This document shows positions 24,534 through 32,230 of a stretch of 64,000 nucleotides of DNA, piece after piece (position 1 is the stretch's first letter; each line of letters opens with the position of its first letter). The translations under genes and the position numbers were made by a program. Under the pieces are notes generated by a model. The model searched no databases and was not told the origin of the DNA. It saw nothing but the letters and a program-made list of their open reading frames with translations. Origin of the DNA: Denitrobaculum sp965232285 (lineage in GTDB: Bacteria > Pseudomonadota > Alphaproteobacteria > Kiloniellales > Kiloniellaceae); NCBI GenBank assembly GCA_965232285.1, contig CBDDPL010000004.1, positions 1,984,001 through 2,048,000 of the forward strand, in the 5' to 3' direction.

Positions 24534-25319
24534 TTAGAGAACGCGGATCAGCCGCCGCAGCACTAGCGCAGCCCCGGCGGCGGTTTCGTGGAGGAACTTG
24601 AGGAAGTCGATGCCGCTTTCCTCGCCGGCCAGATCGCTGAGCGAACGCACGACCAGCCAATCAATGCCGAAGCGCTCCGCCACCTGGGCCACGGCGGCGC
24701 CTTCCATCTCGACTGCCTGACCGCCCAGCTCGTTGTGCAGCCGGTTGCGGGTGGCGGTGCAGTTGACGAACTGGTCGCCGGTCAGGATCGTGCCGAACTG
24801 CAGTTTCGGCCGGCGTGCTTCTCCACCACTCGCGGCCGCGGAAAGCTCCGGCAGTTCAAAGCCTTGCAGGGCATCGTCGATCTTCGACTTCACCACCTCG
24901 TCCATATGATAACCAAAGCGTTCGCTGGGCATGAAGATCGGCAGATGGCCGGGATGGTAGCTCTCGGTCACCTCGTTGTTGATGATGCCGTAGTCGTGCT
25001 GGATCAGGTGCTGGCCGATCACCACGTCCCCGACGCCCAGGGCCGGATCCAGCCCTCCCGCGACACCCGAGAACAGCAGGCTGCGGCAGCCGAACTCCTG
25101 GGCCAGGATGGTCGCGACGACGGCCGCGTTGACCTTGCCCATCCCCGCCTCGACCAGGATGGCGTGACGCCCCTCAAGTTCGCCTTCCGCGAAGTTGAAG
25201 CCACCATGGCTGATCGATCTTTGCTGCTGGAAGGCACTGCCGAACTGCGCGATTTCATCGGGAATGGCGCAGATGATGCCTATGGCGGCGGATTCTCGGG
25301 CGGATTCTGGGGTGGACAC
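24534..25319 (-). CDS. mtnN: 5'-methylthioadenosine/S-adenosylhomocysteine nucleosidase
   Basis: A 261-residue PNP/UDP-phosphorylase-superfamily protein. IGIICAIPDEIAQF, ILVEAGMGKVNAAVVATIL, LLFSGVAGGLDPALGVGDVVIGQHLIQHDYG, VEMEGAAVAQVAERFG and VVRSLSDLAGEE are the signature blocks, with the catalytic Asp in SLSDLA. It cleaves the glycosidic bond of MTA and SAH. GTG at 25319 has AGGAG 6 bases upstream; the longer frame from 25373 is not needed. Confidence 0.9.
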   Translation of the reverse strand: MSTPESARESAAIGIICAIPDEIAQFGSAFQQQRSISHGGFNFAEGELEGRHAILVEAGMGKVNAAVVATILAQEFGCRSLLFSGVAGGLDPALGVGDVVIGQHLIQHDYGIINNEVTESYHPGHLPIFMPSERFGYHMDEVVKSKIDDALQGFELPELSAAASGGEARRPKLQFGTILTGDQFVNCTATRNRLHNELGGQAVEMEGAAVAQVAERFGIDWLVVRSLSDLAGEESGIDFLKFLHETAAGAALVLRRLIRVL

Positions 25320-25480
25320 GGTCAACTCCTCTCGGCGGGAAAGCTCTCCAGCTATACGGTTTTGAGCGGCCAAAGTTCAAGCCTTTCGCTTTGGGAACCG
25401 CGCCGTTAGTCTGCGCCGAGTTCATCCGGCGCCCAAGACGATCCTGCGCCGGCTTTATGATGTTTCCGGGGAGAAGGTGC

Positions 25481-26326
25481 GTGCAGTTTCAAGGGACCGA
25501 TGCTTATGTCGCGACAGAAGACCTCAAGGTCGGTGTCAACGCAGCGATCACGCTGGAACGGCCGCTGCTGGTCAAGGGGGAGCCAGGGACCGGGAAAACC
25601 GTTCTGGCCGCCCAGGTCGCGGAATCCCTGGGCCGCAACCTGATCGAATGGAATATCAAGTCCACGACCAAGGCTCAGCACGGTCTCTATGAATACGATG
25701 CCGTCGCGCGTCTGCGTGACGGTCAACTGGGTGACGAGCGGGTCAAGGACATCGCCAACTACATCGTGAAGGGCAAGCTCTGGGAAGCCTTCGAGGCCGA
25801 GGTCGCGCCGGTGCTGCTGATCGATGAAATCGACAAGGCGGATATCGAGTTTCCCAATGATCTGCTGCAGGAACTCGATCGCATGGAATTCTACGTCCAT
25901 GAGACCCAGCGGCTGATCAAGGCGCGCAACCGGCCGATCGTGATCATCACCTCGAACAACGAGAAGGAACTGCCCGACGCCTTCCTGCGCCGTTGCTTCT
26001 TCCACTACATCCGCTTCCCCGACCGCGACACCATGGAGCGGATCGTTCAGGTCCATTATCCGGACGTCAAACAGCAGCTTCTGCGCGACGCCCTGACGGT
26101 GTTTTACGAGGTCCGGGAGGTCACGGGCCTGCGCAAGAAGCCCTCCACCTCGGAACTGCTGGACTGGCTGAAGCTGCTGATGGCGGAAGATATGCCGGAG
26201 GATGTGCTCAGGGCGCATGACCGCTCCAGCCTCATTCCGCCATTGTATGGCGCTCTGCTGAAATCCGAGCAGGACGTGCACCTCTTCGAGCGCCTGGCCT
26301 TCCTGAACCGCCGGGAACGGACCTGA
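25481..26326 (+). CDS. MoxR-family AAA+ ATPase
   Basis: A 281-residue AAA+ ATPase. Walker A is GEPGTGKT (33-40), Walker B LLIDEIDKAD, sensor 1 IITSNNEKELPDAFLRRC, and the C-terminal lid follows. GTG at 25481 (MQFQGTDAYV) is preceded by GGGGAG at 7 bases; longer frames add a lead with no family match. It is paired with the VWA protein 31 bases downstream, the standard MoxR/CoxE arrangement in which the ATPase remodels a metal-containing or multi-subunit target with its VWA partner. No target operon lies next to it. Confidence 0.92.
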   Translation: MQFQGTDAYVATEDLKVGVNAAITLERPLLVKGEPGTGKTVLAAQVAESLGRNLIEWNIKSTTKAQHGLYEYDAVARLRDGQLGDERVKDIANYIVKGKLWEAFEAEVAPVLLIDEIDKADIEFPNDLLQELDRMEFYVHETQRLIKARNRPIVIITSNNEKELPDAFLRRCFFHYIRFPDRDTMERIVQVHYPDVKQQLLRDALTVFYEVREVTGLRKKPSTSELLDWLKLLMAEDMPEDVLRAHDRSSLIPPLYGALLKSEQDVHLFERLAFLNRRERT

Positions 26327-26357
26327 AGAACCGAGGTCACATGAGGCTTGCAGCGCC

Positions 26358-27542
26358 ATGTTCCTGAAACTCTTCTTCGAACTGCGGGACGCCGAGGTTC
26401 CGGTTACCCTGCGCGAATACCTGGACCTGATCAACGCCGCCCAGGCTGGCGTAGCGAATTATCAGGTCGAGGATTTCTACTATCTCGCGCGCACGGTGCT
26501 GGTGAAGGACGAGCGCTTCCTGGACCGCTTTGACCAGGTCTTTGGGCATGTTTTTAAGGGACTGGAGAAGGTCGAGGGCGAAGACCTCACCGAGGAAATC
26601 CCGGAAGAGTGGCTCCGGAAACTGACCGAGTTGAACCTGACCGAAGAGGAGATGGCCAAAATCAAGGCCATGGGCGGTTGGGACAAGTTGATGGAAACCC
26701 TCAAGAAGCGACTCGAGGAACAGAAAGGCCGGCATCAGGGCGGCAGCAAATGGATCGGCACCGGCGGCACCTCTCCCTACGGCGCCTATGGCTACAACCC
26801 GGAAGGAGTCCGGATCGGCCAGGACGGCAATCGTAACTTCCGGGCCGTCAAGGTCTGGGACAAGCGGGAGTTCAAGGACCTGGATTCCAGTGTCGAACTG
26901 GGCACCCGCAATATCAAGATGGCGCTGCGGCGCTTGCGCAGCTTCGCCCGCGAAGGCGCGGCCACCGAACTGGATCTGGACGACACCATCTCCTCCACGG
27001 CTCGCAATGGCGGCTGGCTGGACGTCAAGCTGGTGCCTGAACGCCACAACGCGGTGAAACTCCTGCTGATGCTGGACGTGGGCGGTTCCATGGACCCGCA
27101 TGTGAAGACCTGCGAGGAGCTCTTTTCGGCCGCGCGCAGCGAATTCAAGCACCTGGAGTACTATTACTTCCACAACTGTCCCTACGAGGCCCTCTGGCGC
27201 GAGAACCGCCGGCGCTGGAACGAGACCACGGACACCTGGGAGGTCCTGCACACCTACCCCTCCGACTACAAGCTGGTCTTCGTCGGCGATGCCTCCATGA
27301 GTCCCTACGAGATCACCTACCCCGGCGGCAGTGTCGAGCATATGAACAAGGAAGCCGGCTCGGTCTGGATCCAGCGCATGCTGCAAGCCTATCCCTCGGC
27401 GGTCTGGCTGAACCCCACGAAGGAATCCTACTGGGGTTACACCACCTCGATCGGGATCATCCAGCAGTTGATGGAGGGTCGCATGTTCCCCATGACGCTG
27501 GAGGGACTGGATGCGGCTATGCGGGAACTGACCAAGAAGTAA
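26358..27542 (+). CDS. VWA-domain CoxE-like protein
   Basis: A 394-residue protein. The N-terminal helical region (FFELRDAEVPVTLREYLDLINAAQAGV...DFYYLARTVLVKDERFLDRFDQVF) is typical of the CoxE-like group. A C-terminal von Willebrand A domain has the MIDAS motif DVGGSM (D240) and a later DAS. A Gly/Tyr segment (TGGTSPYGAYGYNPEG) separates the parts. It partners the MoxR ATPase just upstream. The pair probably acts as a metal-dependent chaperone; the target is unknown. Confidence 0.9.
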   Translation: MFLKLFFELRDAEVPVTLREYLDLINAAQAGVANYQVEDFYYLARTVLVKDERFLDRFDQVFGHVFKGLEKVEGEDLTEEIPEEWLRKLTELNLTEEEMAKIKAMGGWDKLMETLKKRLEEQKGRHQGGSKWIGTGGTSPYGAYGYNPEGVRIGQDGNRNFRAVKVWDKREFKDLDSSVELGTRNIKMALRRLRSFAREGAATELDLDDTISSTARNGGWLDVKLVPERHNAVKLLLMLDVGGSMDPHVKTCEELFSAARSEFKHLEYYYFHNCPYEALWRENRRRWNETTDTWEVLHTYPSDYKLVFVGDASMSPYEITYPGGSVEHMNKEAGSVWIQRMLQAYPSAVWLNPTKESYWGYTTSIGIIQQLMEGRMFPMTLEGLDAAMRELTKK

Positions 27543-27656
27543 CGTTTAAAGAAGTTGGGTCAGGGTCGGCGGCGCGCTCAGCGGCCGGTCATCCCTGGGA
27601 GCCGGTCACCTCTGGAAACAGCCTGCGCCGAAGTAATGGAGCCCTTGCCGGTTTGG

Positions 27657-28091
27657 TTAAACCGCGGCCACCTGGATTTCGCTATGCAGGATCATGCTGA
27701 TCAGGCGTAGGAGGTAGGTCCGCCGGTTTTCGTCGTCGAGCATCCGCACACCGATATCGCCATCGGCCTGCCAGGCGAGCCGTCCACGCATCGTACCCGC
27801 CGTGGGATGACAGATGGCGACATCGCTTCCGCGCGGCAGGTCCCGGTCGAAATGCAGGCGGAACCCGCCCAGGGAAACGTCGAGAAGCGGTACCTGCTCG
27901 ACGGAGCTCAGTCCTTCGATCTGCAGGGTGATTTGAGCTGGCTCTTCCAGGATAAACCTTTGCCAGGCGCGCCTGTCTTCGAAGGCCGAATCCTCGTCAG
28001 AGGTTTCGAGATGTTCCGTCGCTTCGGATTCGAACGGACCCGACGCCTGTTCGTGCCGTGTCAGGTCTTCCGCCGTGTTGACCTGTGCCAT
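27657..28091 (-). CDS. PilZ-domain protein
   Basis: A 144-residue protein with about 40 acidic, probably disordered N-terminal residues and then a PilZ domain. The RxxxR-type c-di-GMP site is in EDRRAWQRF, the second motif is DVSLGGFRL (D/NxSxxG), and the barrel continues to VRMLD. It is a likely c-di-GMP receptor; no effector domain is fused. It is convergent with the CoxE-like gene. Confidence 0.88.
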   Translation of the reverse strand: MAQVNTAEDLTRHEQASGPFESEATEHLETSDEDSAFEDRRAWQRFILEEPAQITLQIEGLSSVEQVPLLDVSLGGFRLHFDRDLPRGSDVAICHPTAGTMRGRLAWQADGDIGVRMLDDENRRTYLLRLISMILHSEIQVAAV

Positions 28092-28222
28092 TGATGTTCC
28101 CCAAGAAGCCTTGAAAAAGGTCCATCAAAACCTTGGCACAATGTGGTTAATCAATGATTAAGGGGTCGCCCTTGACCTGCGGCGGCAGAACGACAAACAG
28201 ACTCTCGCCCCTTGGTAGGGCA

Positions 28223-28834
28223 CTAGAACGACACGGCTTGGCCCTGCTTCGTTGAGTCGATAGCGCTCGAGCGTGAAGGCGCAATCTGCTGTAGAAGTGC
28301 TTCGAAGGTGGTCTGATCGCGCTTGAGAACGAAGGGCAGACGCCCGCTGGCCAGATCAAAGCTGTCATCTTCGCGAATTTCGGCGATGGTGACCGCGTAA
28401 TTGGAGAGGAGATCGCAACTCAACTTGTCGCCACGTTCTCCGGTAATGAAATGGCGGCTGTTCGGGCCGTAACTCCAGCAGATCTCGTACTTTTCCCGCC
28501 AGCGCCGGACGATCCAATGCCCGCGTACCAGACGCCGGTTGCCAGGAAACCAGAGGTAACTGCGCCCGTCGTCTGCCAGGTATTCAACCTGTGTGCCGGG
28601 GCCTGGCCGCTCGGAGCATACGGGATAGTAATAGGGACCGACCTGACCGTTGATGCAATCGCGGTAAACATCGACAAAGGTCATTACGGTTTTACCCGCC
28701 AGATGGCTGCGCGCTTCCGCCACCGGCATCTTATAGATTTCATAGATCGGCGGACCGAAGACTTCGCTTTCGTAAGCGGCGCAGGAGCTGAGAAAAAGAC
28801 AAACGGCAAAGAGCCGGCCGAGCTTGCGAATCAT
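28223..28834 (-). CDS. hypothetical lipoprotein
   Basis: A 203-residue protein starting MIRKLGRLFAVCLFLSSC, a lipoprotein signal peptide with lipobox LSSC (Cys18). The mature part is rich in Tyr/Trp and Arg (DVYRDCINGQVGPYYYPVC; NRRLVRGHWIVRRWREKYEICW). I do not recognise the family. The start is ATG at 28834 with GGGGGA upstream; the much longer open frame from 29398 runs through the neighbouring gene in another frame and is spurious. It begins 17 bases after the DUF1499 gene ends, so they form one operon. Confidence 0.78.
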   Translation of the reverse strand: MIRKLGRLFAVCLFLSSCAAYESEVFGPPIYEIYKMPVAEARSHLAGKTVMTFVDVYRDCINGQVGPYYYPVCSERPGPGTQVEYLADDGRSYLWFPGNRRLVRGHWIVRRWREKYEICWSYGPNSRHFITGERGDKLSCDLLSNYAVTIAEIREDDSFDLASGRLPFVLKRDQTTFEALLQQIAPSRSSAIDSTKQGQAVSF

Positions 28835-28851
28835 ATGAAGCTGTTCCCCCG

Positions 28852-29427
28852 CTACTGACCGGTTTCGCTCGCGACCATTGCTTCGAGCGCCTCCAGCCAG
28901 TTGGCGATCCGTGCCTGGTTTGCGCCAAAATCCTTGCGTCCGTAAACCGCCCGCCCGTAAACGGCGAGACTGGACTGTCCGGCGGCGGTCTCCATGATTC
29001 TGACGGTGACCAGGTCGGGAAACTTCAGGCGGGGCGTGGTGGCGATAAAGTCCCACTGCATCGGACTGCCGGACGGCGCCCCTTCCGCGGGCGCCGTACG
29101 TGGTCGTTCGTCGCGCCGAAGTCCGTCGGTTGCTTCCAGAACCCGGAGCACAAGTTCCGCCAGACGTTCCGGTGCAACGGCGTACTGCGGTGAAATGCGG
29201 TCGGGTTCCCGGCGCGCGCAAAAACCTTCCGGGCAAACGAGAAAGCTGTTCGGCGTCGCGCGCGGCTCCAATGTGGCAAAGTCGATAGTCTCGGCCGGCG
29301 GCGCCCCGAAGAGGACGGCCCAGGTGTTCTCTCGACCGATAATGGCCATCAGAATGGCAAGGGCCAGAACGATCGCAAGCAGCAGGCCCAGCAGCCACTT
29401 AACACCGGTCATCAGAAAAGTCGTCAT
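28852..29427 (-). CDS. DUF1499 family membrane-anchored protein
   Basis: A 191-residue protein. An N-terminal transmembrane segment (WLLGLLLAIVLALAILMAII) is followed by the DUF1499 domain with NSFLVCPEGFC, MQWDFIATTPRLKFPDLVTVRI, SSLAVYGRAVYGRKDFGANQARIANWLEAL. The function is unknown. It is first in a two-gene transcript with the lipoprotein. Confidence 0.85.
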   Translation of the reverse strand: MTTFLMTGVKWLLGLLLAIVLALAILMAIIGRENTWAVLFGAPPAETIDFATLEPRATPNSFLVCPEGFCARREPDRISPQYAVAPERLAELVLRVLEATDGLRRDERPRTAPAEGAPSGSPMQWDFIATTPRLKFPDLVTVRIMETAAGQSSLAVYGRAVYGRKDFGANQARIANWLEALEAMVASETGQ

Positions 29428-29477
29428 CTGGGTCCTTCATCGCCGAAACTGTTATCTTGCTGCGCCCTGGAGCGGAT

Positions 29478-29519
29478 CATGTCTTGACGGAAAAGACGGC
29501 GCGTTTTCGGCAAAACATG
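29478..29519. repeat. imperfect 42-base palindrome
   Basis: CATGTCTTG...CAAAACATG: the outer 5 bases are perfect and about 30 of 42 positions agree between strands. It is followed within 25 bases by a second inverted pair (29542-29603). No gene lies here; it resembles the palindromic intergenic units that recur in alphaproteobacterial genomes. Confidence 0.4.
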
Positions 29520-29541
29520 ACTCACTCTACTTCAAAGGGCG

Positions 29542-29603
29542 AGATCAGATCCGCAGGAACGACAGATCGCCTTCCGCGATTCCGTCTAAACTTGATCTGA
29601 TCT
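29542..29603. repeat. inverted repeat AGATCAGATC / GATCTGATCT
   Basis: Perfect 10-base arms at 29542-29551 and 29594-29603 separated by 42 bases, in the 368-base gap between the DUF1499 and aspartic-protease genes. Together with the preceding palindrome it makes a compact repeat-like block. The remaining gap (29604-29795) shows no gene and must hold the protease promoter. Confidence 0.45.
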
Positions 29604-29795
29604 AGCGGTAAGGGTTACAGCAGGCTCGAAAGCCTTGCGCAAGCCGGAAACGCCGCTTTTCTGAACCGGAACGCGACCGATCCGCGGAACAGCAGCCTAC
29701 CAGCCTTGCGCGAAAAACCTATAAATACCTGAGATCTCCTGCTTTTCTGATCTGACACTCGCATTTGTCACCGTTACCGGTTAACCTTCGCTCCC

Positions 29796-30587
29796 ATGCC
29801 TCAAAGACAACCGAGAACACCCGACGACCGGGAGCCGCCCAGGGGTGGCGTTCCCGGAATCCTGATCATCGCCTTGATCCTGCTACTGGGGATAGTGGCG
29901 CTGTACTTTCTTGCGCAGCGCTTTCCCGACGCCCTCTCGGGTCAGGATAACCAGATCTCGCTTGTCTATCTGTCGTTGCTGGGTGGTGTTGTGCTGCTCT
30001 CGGCGGTCAGCTTCCGGCGCCTGAGCGGCACTGCCCTCGCCCGCAATCTTCGTTACGCGGGCCTCTGGGCGGCGATTTTCGTCGTGCTGGCAGGCGGCTA
30101 CAGCTACCGCAACGAAGTCAAAACCATCGGCGAGCGGATTCTGGGCGATCTGGTGCCGGGCTACGGCGGCGTGACCGGCCCGAACGAAGTCACCTACACC
30201 CGCGCCGAAGACGGCCACTTTTACATCGATGCCGAGTCCGCCCGGGTAAGGATCCGCTTTCTCGTCGACACGGGCGCCAGTCTGATCGTGCTCAGTCCCG
30301 GCGATGCCCAGCGTCTGGGCTTCGACCTGACCAAGGTGCGCTTCGATCAGTACTTCGAGACAGCGAACGGCACGGTTCGTGGCGCCAGCGCCCTTTTGAG
30401 CGAACTCCAACTGGCGGACCGGGTGATCCGGAACGTTCCCGTTTCCATCAACGAAGCGCCCATGTCCAATTCCCTGCTGGGCATGGCCTTTCTGGAGCAG
30501 TTGGAGAGCTTTGAGGTTCGTGGTGACCGCCTCGTCCTGAGGTGGTCAGGGCGCCCAACTCCTAACCGCAGCCGGCAGACTCTTTAA
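29796..30587 (+). CDS. TIGR02281-type retropepsin-like aspartic protease, membrane anchored
   Basis: A 263-residue protein. Three hydrophobic segments (ILIIALILLLGIVALYFLA; VYLSLLGGVVLLSAVSF; LWAAIFVVLAGGYSY) precede a C-terminal retropepsin-like domain with the active-site triad DTG (D158, FLVDTGASLIVLS) and the flap/second hydrophobic motif SLLGMAFLEQL. This N-membrane/C-protease layout is that of the TIGR02281 clan AA family. It would act as a dimer at the membrane; its substrates are unknown. Confidence 0.88.
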   Translation: MPQRQPRTPDDREPPRGGVPGILIIALILLLGIVALYFLAQRFPDALSGQDNQISLVYLSLLGGVVLLSAVSFRRLSGTALARNLRYAGLWAAIFVVLAGGYSYRNEVKTIGERILGDLVPGYGGVTGPNEVTYTRAEDGHFYIDAESARVRIRFLVDTGASLIVLSPGDAQRLGFDLTKVRFDQYFETANGTVRGASALLSELQLADRVIRNVPVSINEAPMSNSLLGMAFLEQLESFEVRGDRLVLRWSGRPTPNRSRQTL

Positions 30588-30652
30588 AAAAAGCGCCCCC
30601 GCGGAAAAAGCCGGGCTATACTTGCCGAAAAGAACGAGGTGGGGAGGACCCT

Positions 30653-30952
30653 ATGTGCCACATTTTTGCGGGCCAGGATCCGGATAGCTATGCCTATCAA
30701 ACGCGCTCCATGCGCCTGAACGGACAAAGCACCAGTATCCGGCTCGAAGAGACTTTCTGGACGCTCCTGGAGGAAATCGCTGCATCCCAGGACATGAGCG
30801 TTCCGAAGTTCGTTTCAACACTTCACGACGAAGTCCTTGAAATTCATGGCGAAGTCCGGAATTTCACGTCGCTGTTGCGCTGTGCCTGCACGGTGTACCT
30901 GGACAAGGTAAAGGTCGAAAAAGCCGCCGCAGTCGGAAGTGAAGCGGCGTAG
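30653..30952 (+). CDS. ribbon-helix-helix domain protein
   Basis: A 99-residue protein with MRLNGQSTSIRLEETFWTLLEEIAASQDMSVPKFVSTLHDE, the beta-strand/helix/helix of the RHH_4 type, in which SIRLEE is the DNA-contacting strand. ATG at 30653 has GGGAGG 6 bases upstream. It is an orphan small DNA-binding protein without an adjacent toxin. Confidence 0.82.
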   Translation: MCHIFAGQDPDSYAYQTRSMRLNGQSTSIRLEETFWTLLEEIAASQDMSVPKFVSTLHDEVLEIHGEVRNFTSLLRCACTVYLDKVKVEKAAAVGSEAA

Positions 30953-31128
30953 TATCCGGATAACACCCCTTTGAGATCCGGGCCGTTTAATATCCCTGTA
31001 ACACGCCGGCGCGGACGAACATGACGGCGTTGCCCAAAGGCTCGTCAGATTAGGCGGCATAGCCGCTAGCGTTGCGCGCTCTAGCTGAACACCGGCGAAG
31101 AAAGCCGAGAACAACAGGGGTTTGCGCA

Positions 31129-31524
31129 ATGGCAAAAGCAATCCATTCCATGATCCGTGTGCTCGAAGAAGCGCGCTCCGTCGCATTTTACAAGAGCGCC
31201 TTCGGGCTCGAGATCGCCGATCGCTTTGAATTCGAAGGCTTTACGCTGGTCTATCTCCGCAACGGCGATGCCGATTTCGAACTGGAACTGACCGTCAATC
31301 ACGACCAGTCGGAACCTTACAGCCACGGTGATGGCTACGGTCACATCGCCTTCGCGGTCGAAGACCTGGAATCCGAGCATGCGCGCTTTCAGGCTGCCGG
31401 CCTGGCACCGCGCGACATCGTGTCCTTTGAGCGCGACGGCGCGCTGATGGCCAAGTTCTTCTTCGTACAGGACCCCGACGGTTACAAGATCGAGGTTTTG
31501 CAGCAGCACGGCCGCTATCGCTGA
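31129..31524 (+). CDS. VOC-family protein, lactoylglutathione-lyase-like
   Basis: A 131-residue protein. HSMIRVLEEARSVAFYKSAFGLEIADRF, FELELTVNH, GYGHIAFAVEDLESEHARF and FFVQDPDGYKIEVLQ follow the GloA layout, with His, Glu, His and Glu at the metal-ligand positions. ATG at 31129 has AGGGG 9 bases upstream. It lies directly before the Tat/GMC oxidoreductase pair on the same strand, and could be co-transcribed with it (81-base gap). Confidence 0.87.
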   Translation: MAKAIHSMIRVLEEARSVAFYKSAFGLEIADRFEFEGFTLVYLRNGDADFELELTVNHDQSEPYSHGDGYGHIAFAVEDLESEHARFQAAGLAPRDIVSFERDGALMAKFFFVQDPDGYKIEVLQQHGRYR

Positions 31525-31605
31525 CGCACAGAGCGCTTGCCGGCTGCCAGCGGATTTGCATCCGCTCCAAATAAACAGAAACAAAAATCCGAGGGAGGAA
31601 AAGTA

Positions 31606-32154
31606 ATGAGAACTCTGGATAAACGACCGAAATTATCTCGGCGCGGCTTTCTGGCCGCGTCCGGCAGCGCCGCGGTCGGCGCGGCGCTGGTCACATCGGC
31701 CGGCGTCGTCTCCTCGCCCAACGGCGCCTGGGCCATGGAGGTCAAAGCCTTGAAGCCGGAGACCATGGCGACCCTGATCCAGTTTGCCCGGGATATCTAT
31801 CCGCATGACCGCATCGCCGATCGCTACTACGCCAAGGCGGTCAAGAGCCACGACGAGACGGCGGCCAATGACGGCAAGCATAAGGCTCTGATCGAAGAGG
31901 GCATCGCCGATCTCGACAGCCGTGCCAAGGCGGCCGGTGCCGCCAGCGGCTATCGCGCCATGGGCTGGGAAGCGGATCGTGCCGCACTGCTGCGTGACAT
32001 CTCCTCCACCGCCTTTTTCCAGACGGTTCGCGGCGGCCTGGTCGTCAGCCTCTACAATCAGAAAGAGATCTGGCCTCTGTTTGGCTACGAGGGCGCGTCC
32101 TTTGACAAGGGCGGCTACATCGAGCGCGGCTTCGACGACATCGACTGGATCTAG
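31606..32154 (+). CDS. Tat-exported small subunit, gluconate 2-dehydrogenase subunit 3-like
   Basis: A 182-residue protein with a twin-arginine signal (SRRGFLAAS at 11-19, then a hydrophobic run and ANGAWA-like cleavage region). The mature part (TMATLIQFARDIYPHDRIADRYYAKAV) is typical of subunit 3 of membrane-associated GMC dehydrogenases. GAGGGAGG lies just upstream of ATG 31606. It probably escorts the FAD subunit, which has no signal peptide of its own, through the Tat pore. Confidence 0.85.
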   Translation: MRTLDKRPKLSRRGFLAASGSAAVGAALVTSAGVVSSPNGAWAMEVKALKPETMATLIQFARDIYPHDRIADRYYAKAVKSHDETAANDGKHKALIEEGIADLDSRAKAAGAASGYRAMGWEADRAALLRDISSTAFFQTVRGGLVVSLYNQKEIWPLFGYEGASFDKGGYIERGFDDIDWI

Positions 32155-32230
32155 AGCACGGTCGGACTGACGCAAGCAAATCGATCGGACTCTGCGGCGC
32201 AAAGCGCCGGCAAAGAGGTGGAGAAAGACT

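Noticed and set aside
28223..29398. A 391-residue minus-strand open frame
   Set aside because: Its first half is out of frame over the DUF1499 gene; the real gene begins at the internal ATG (28834) with a lipoprotein signal.
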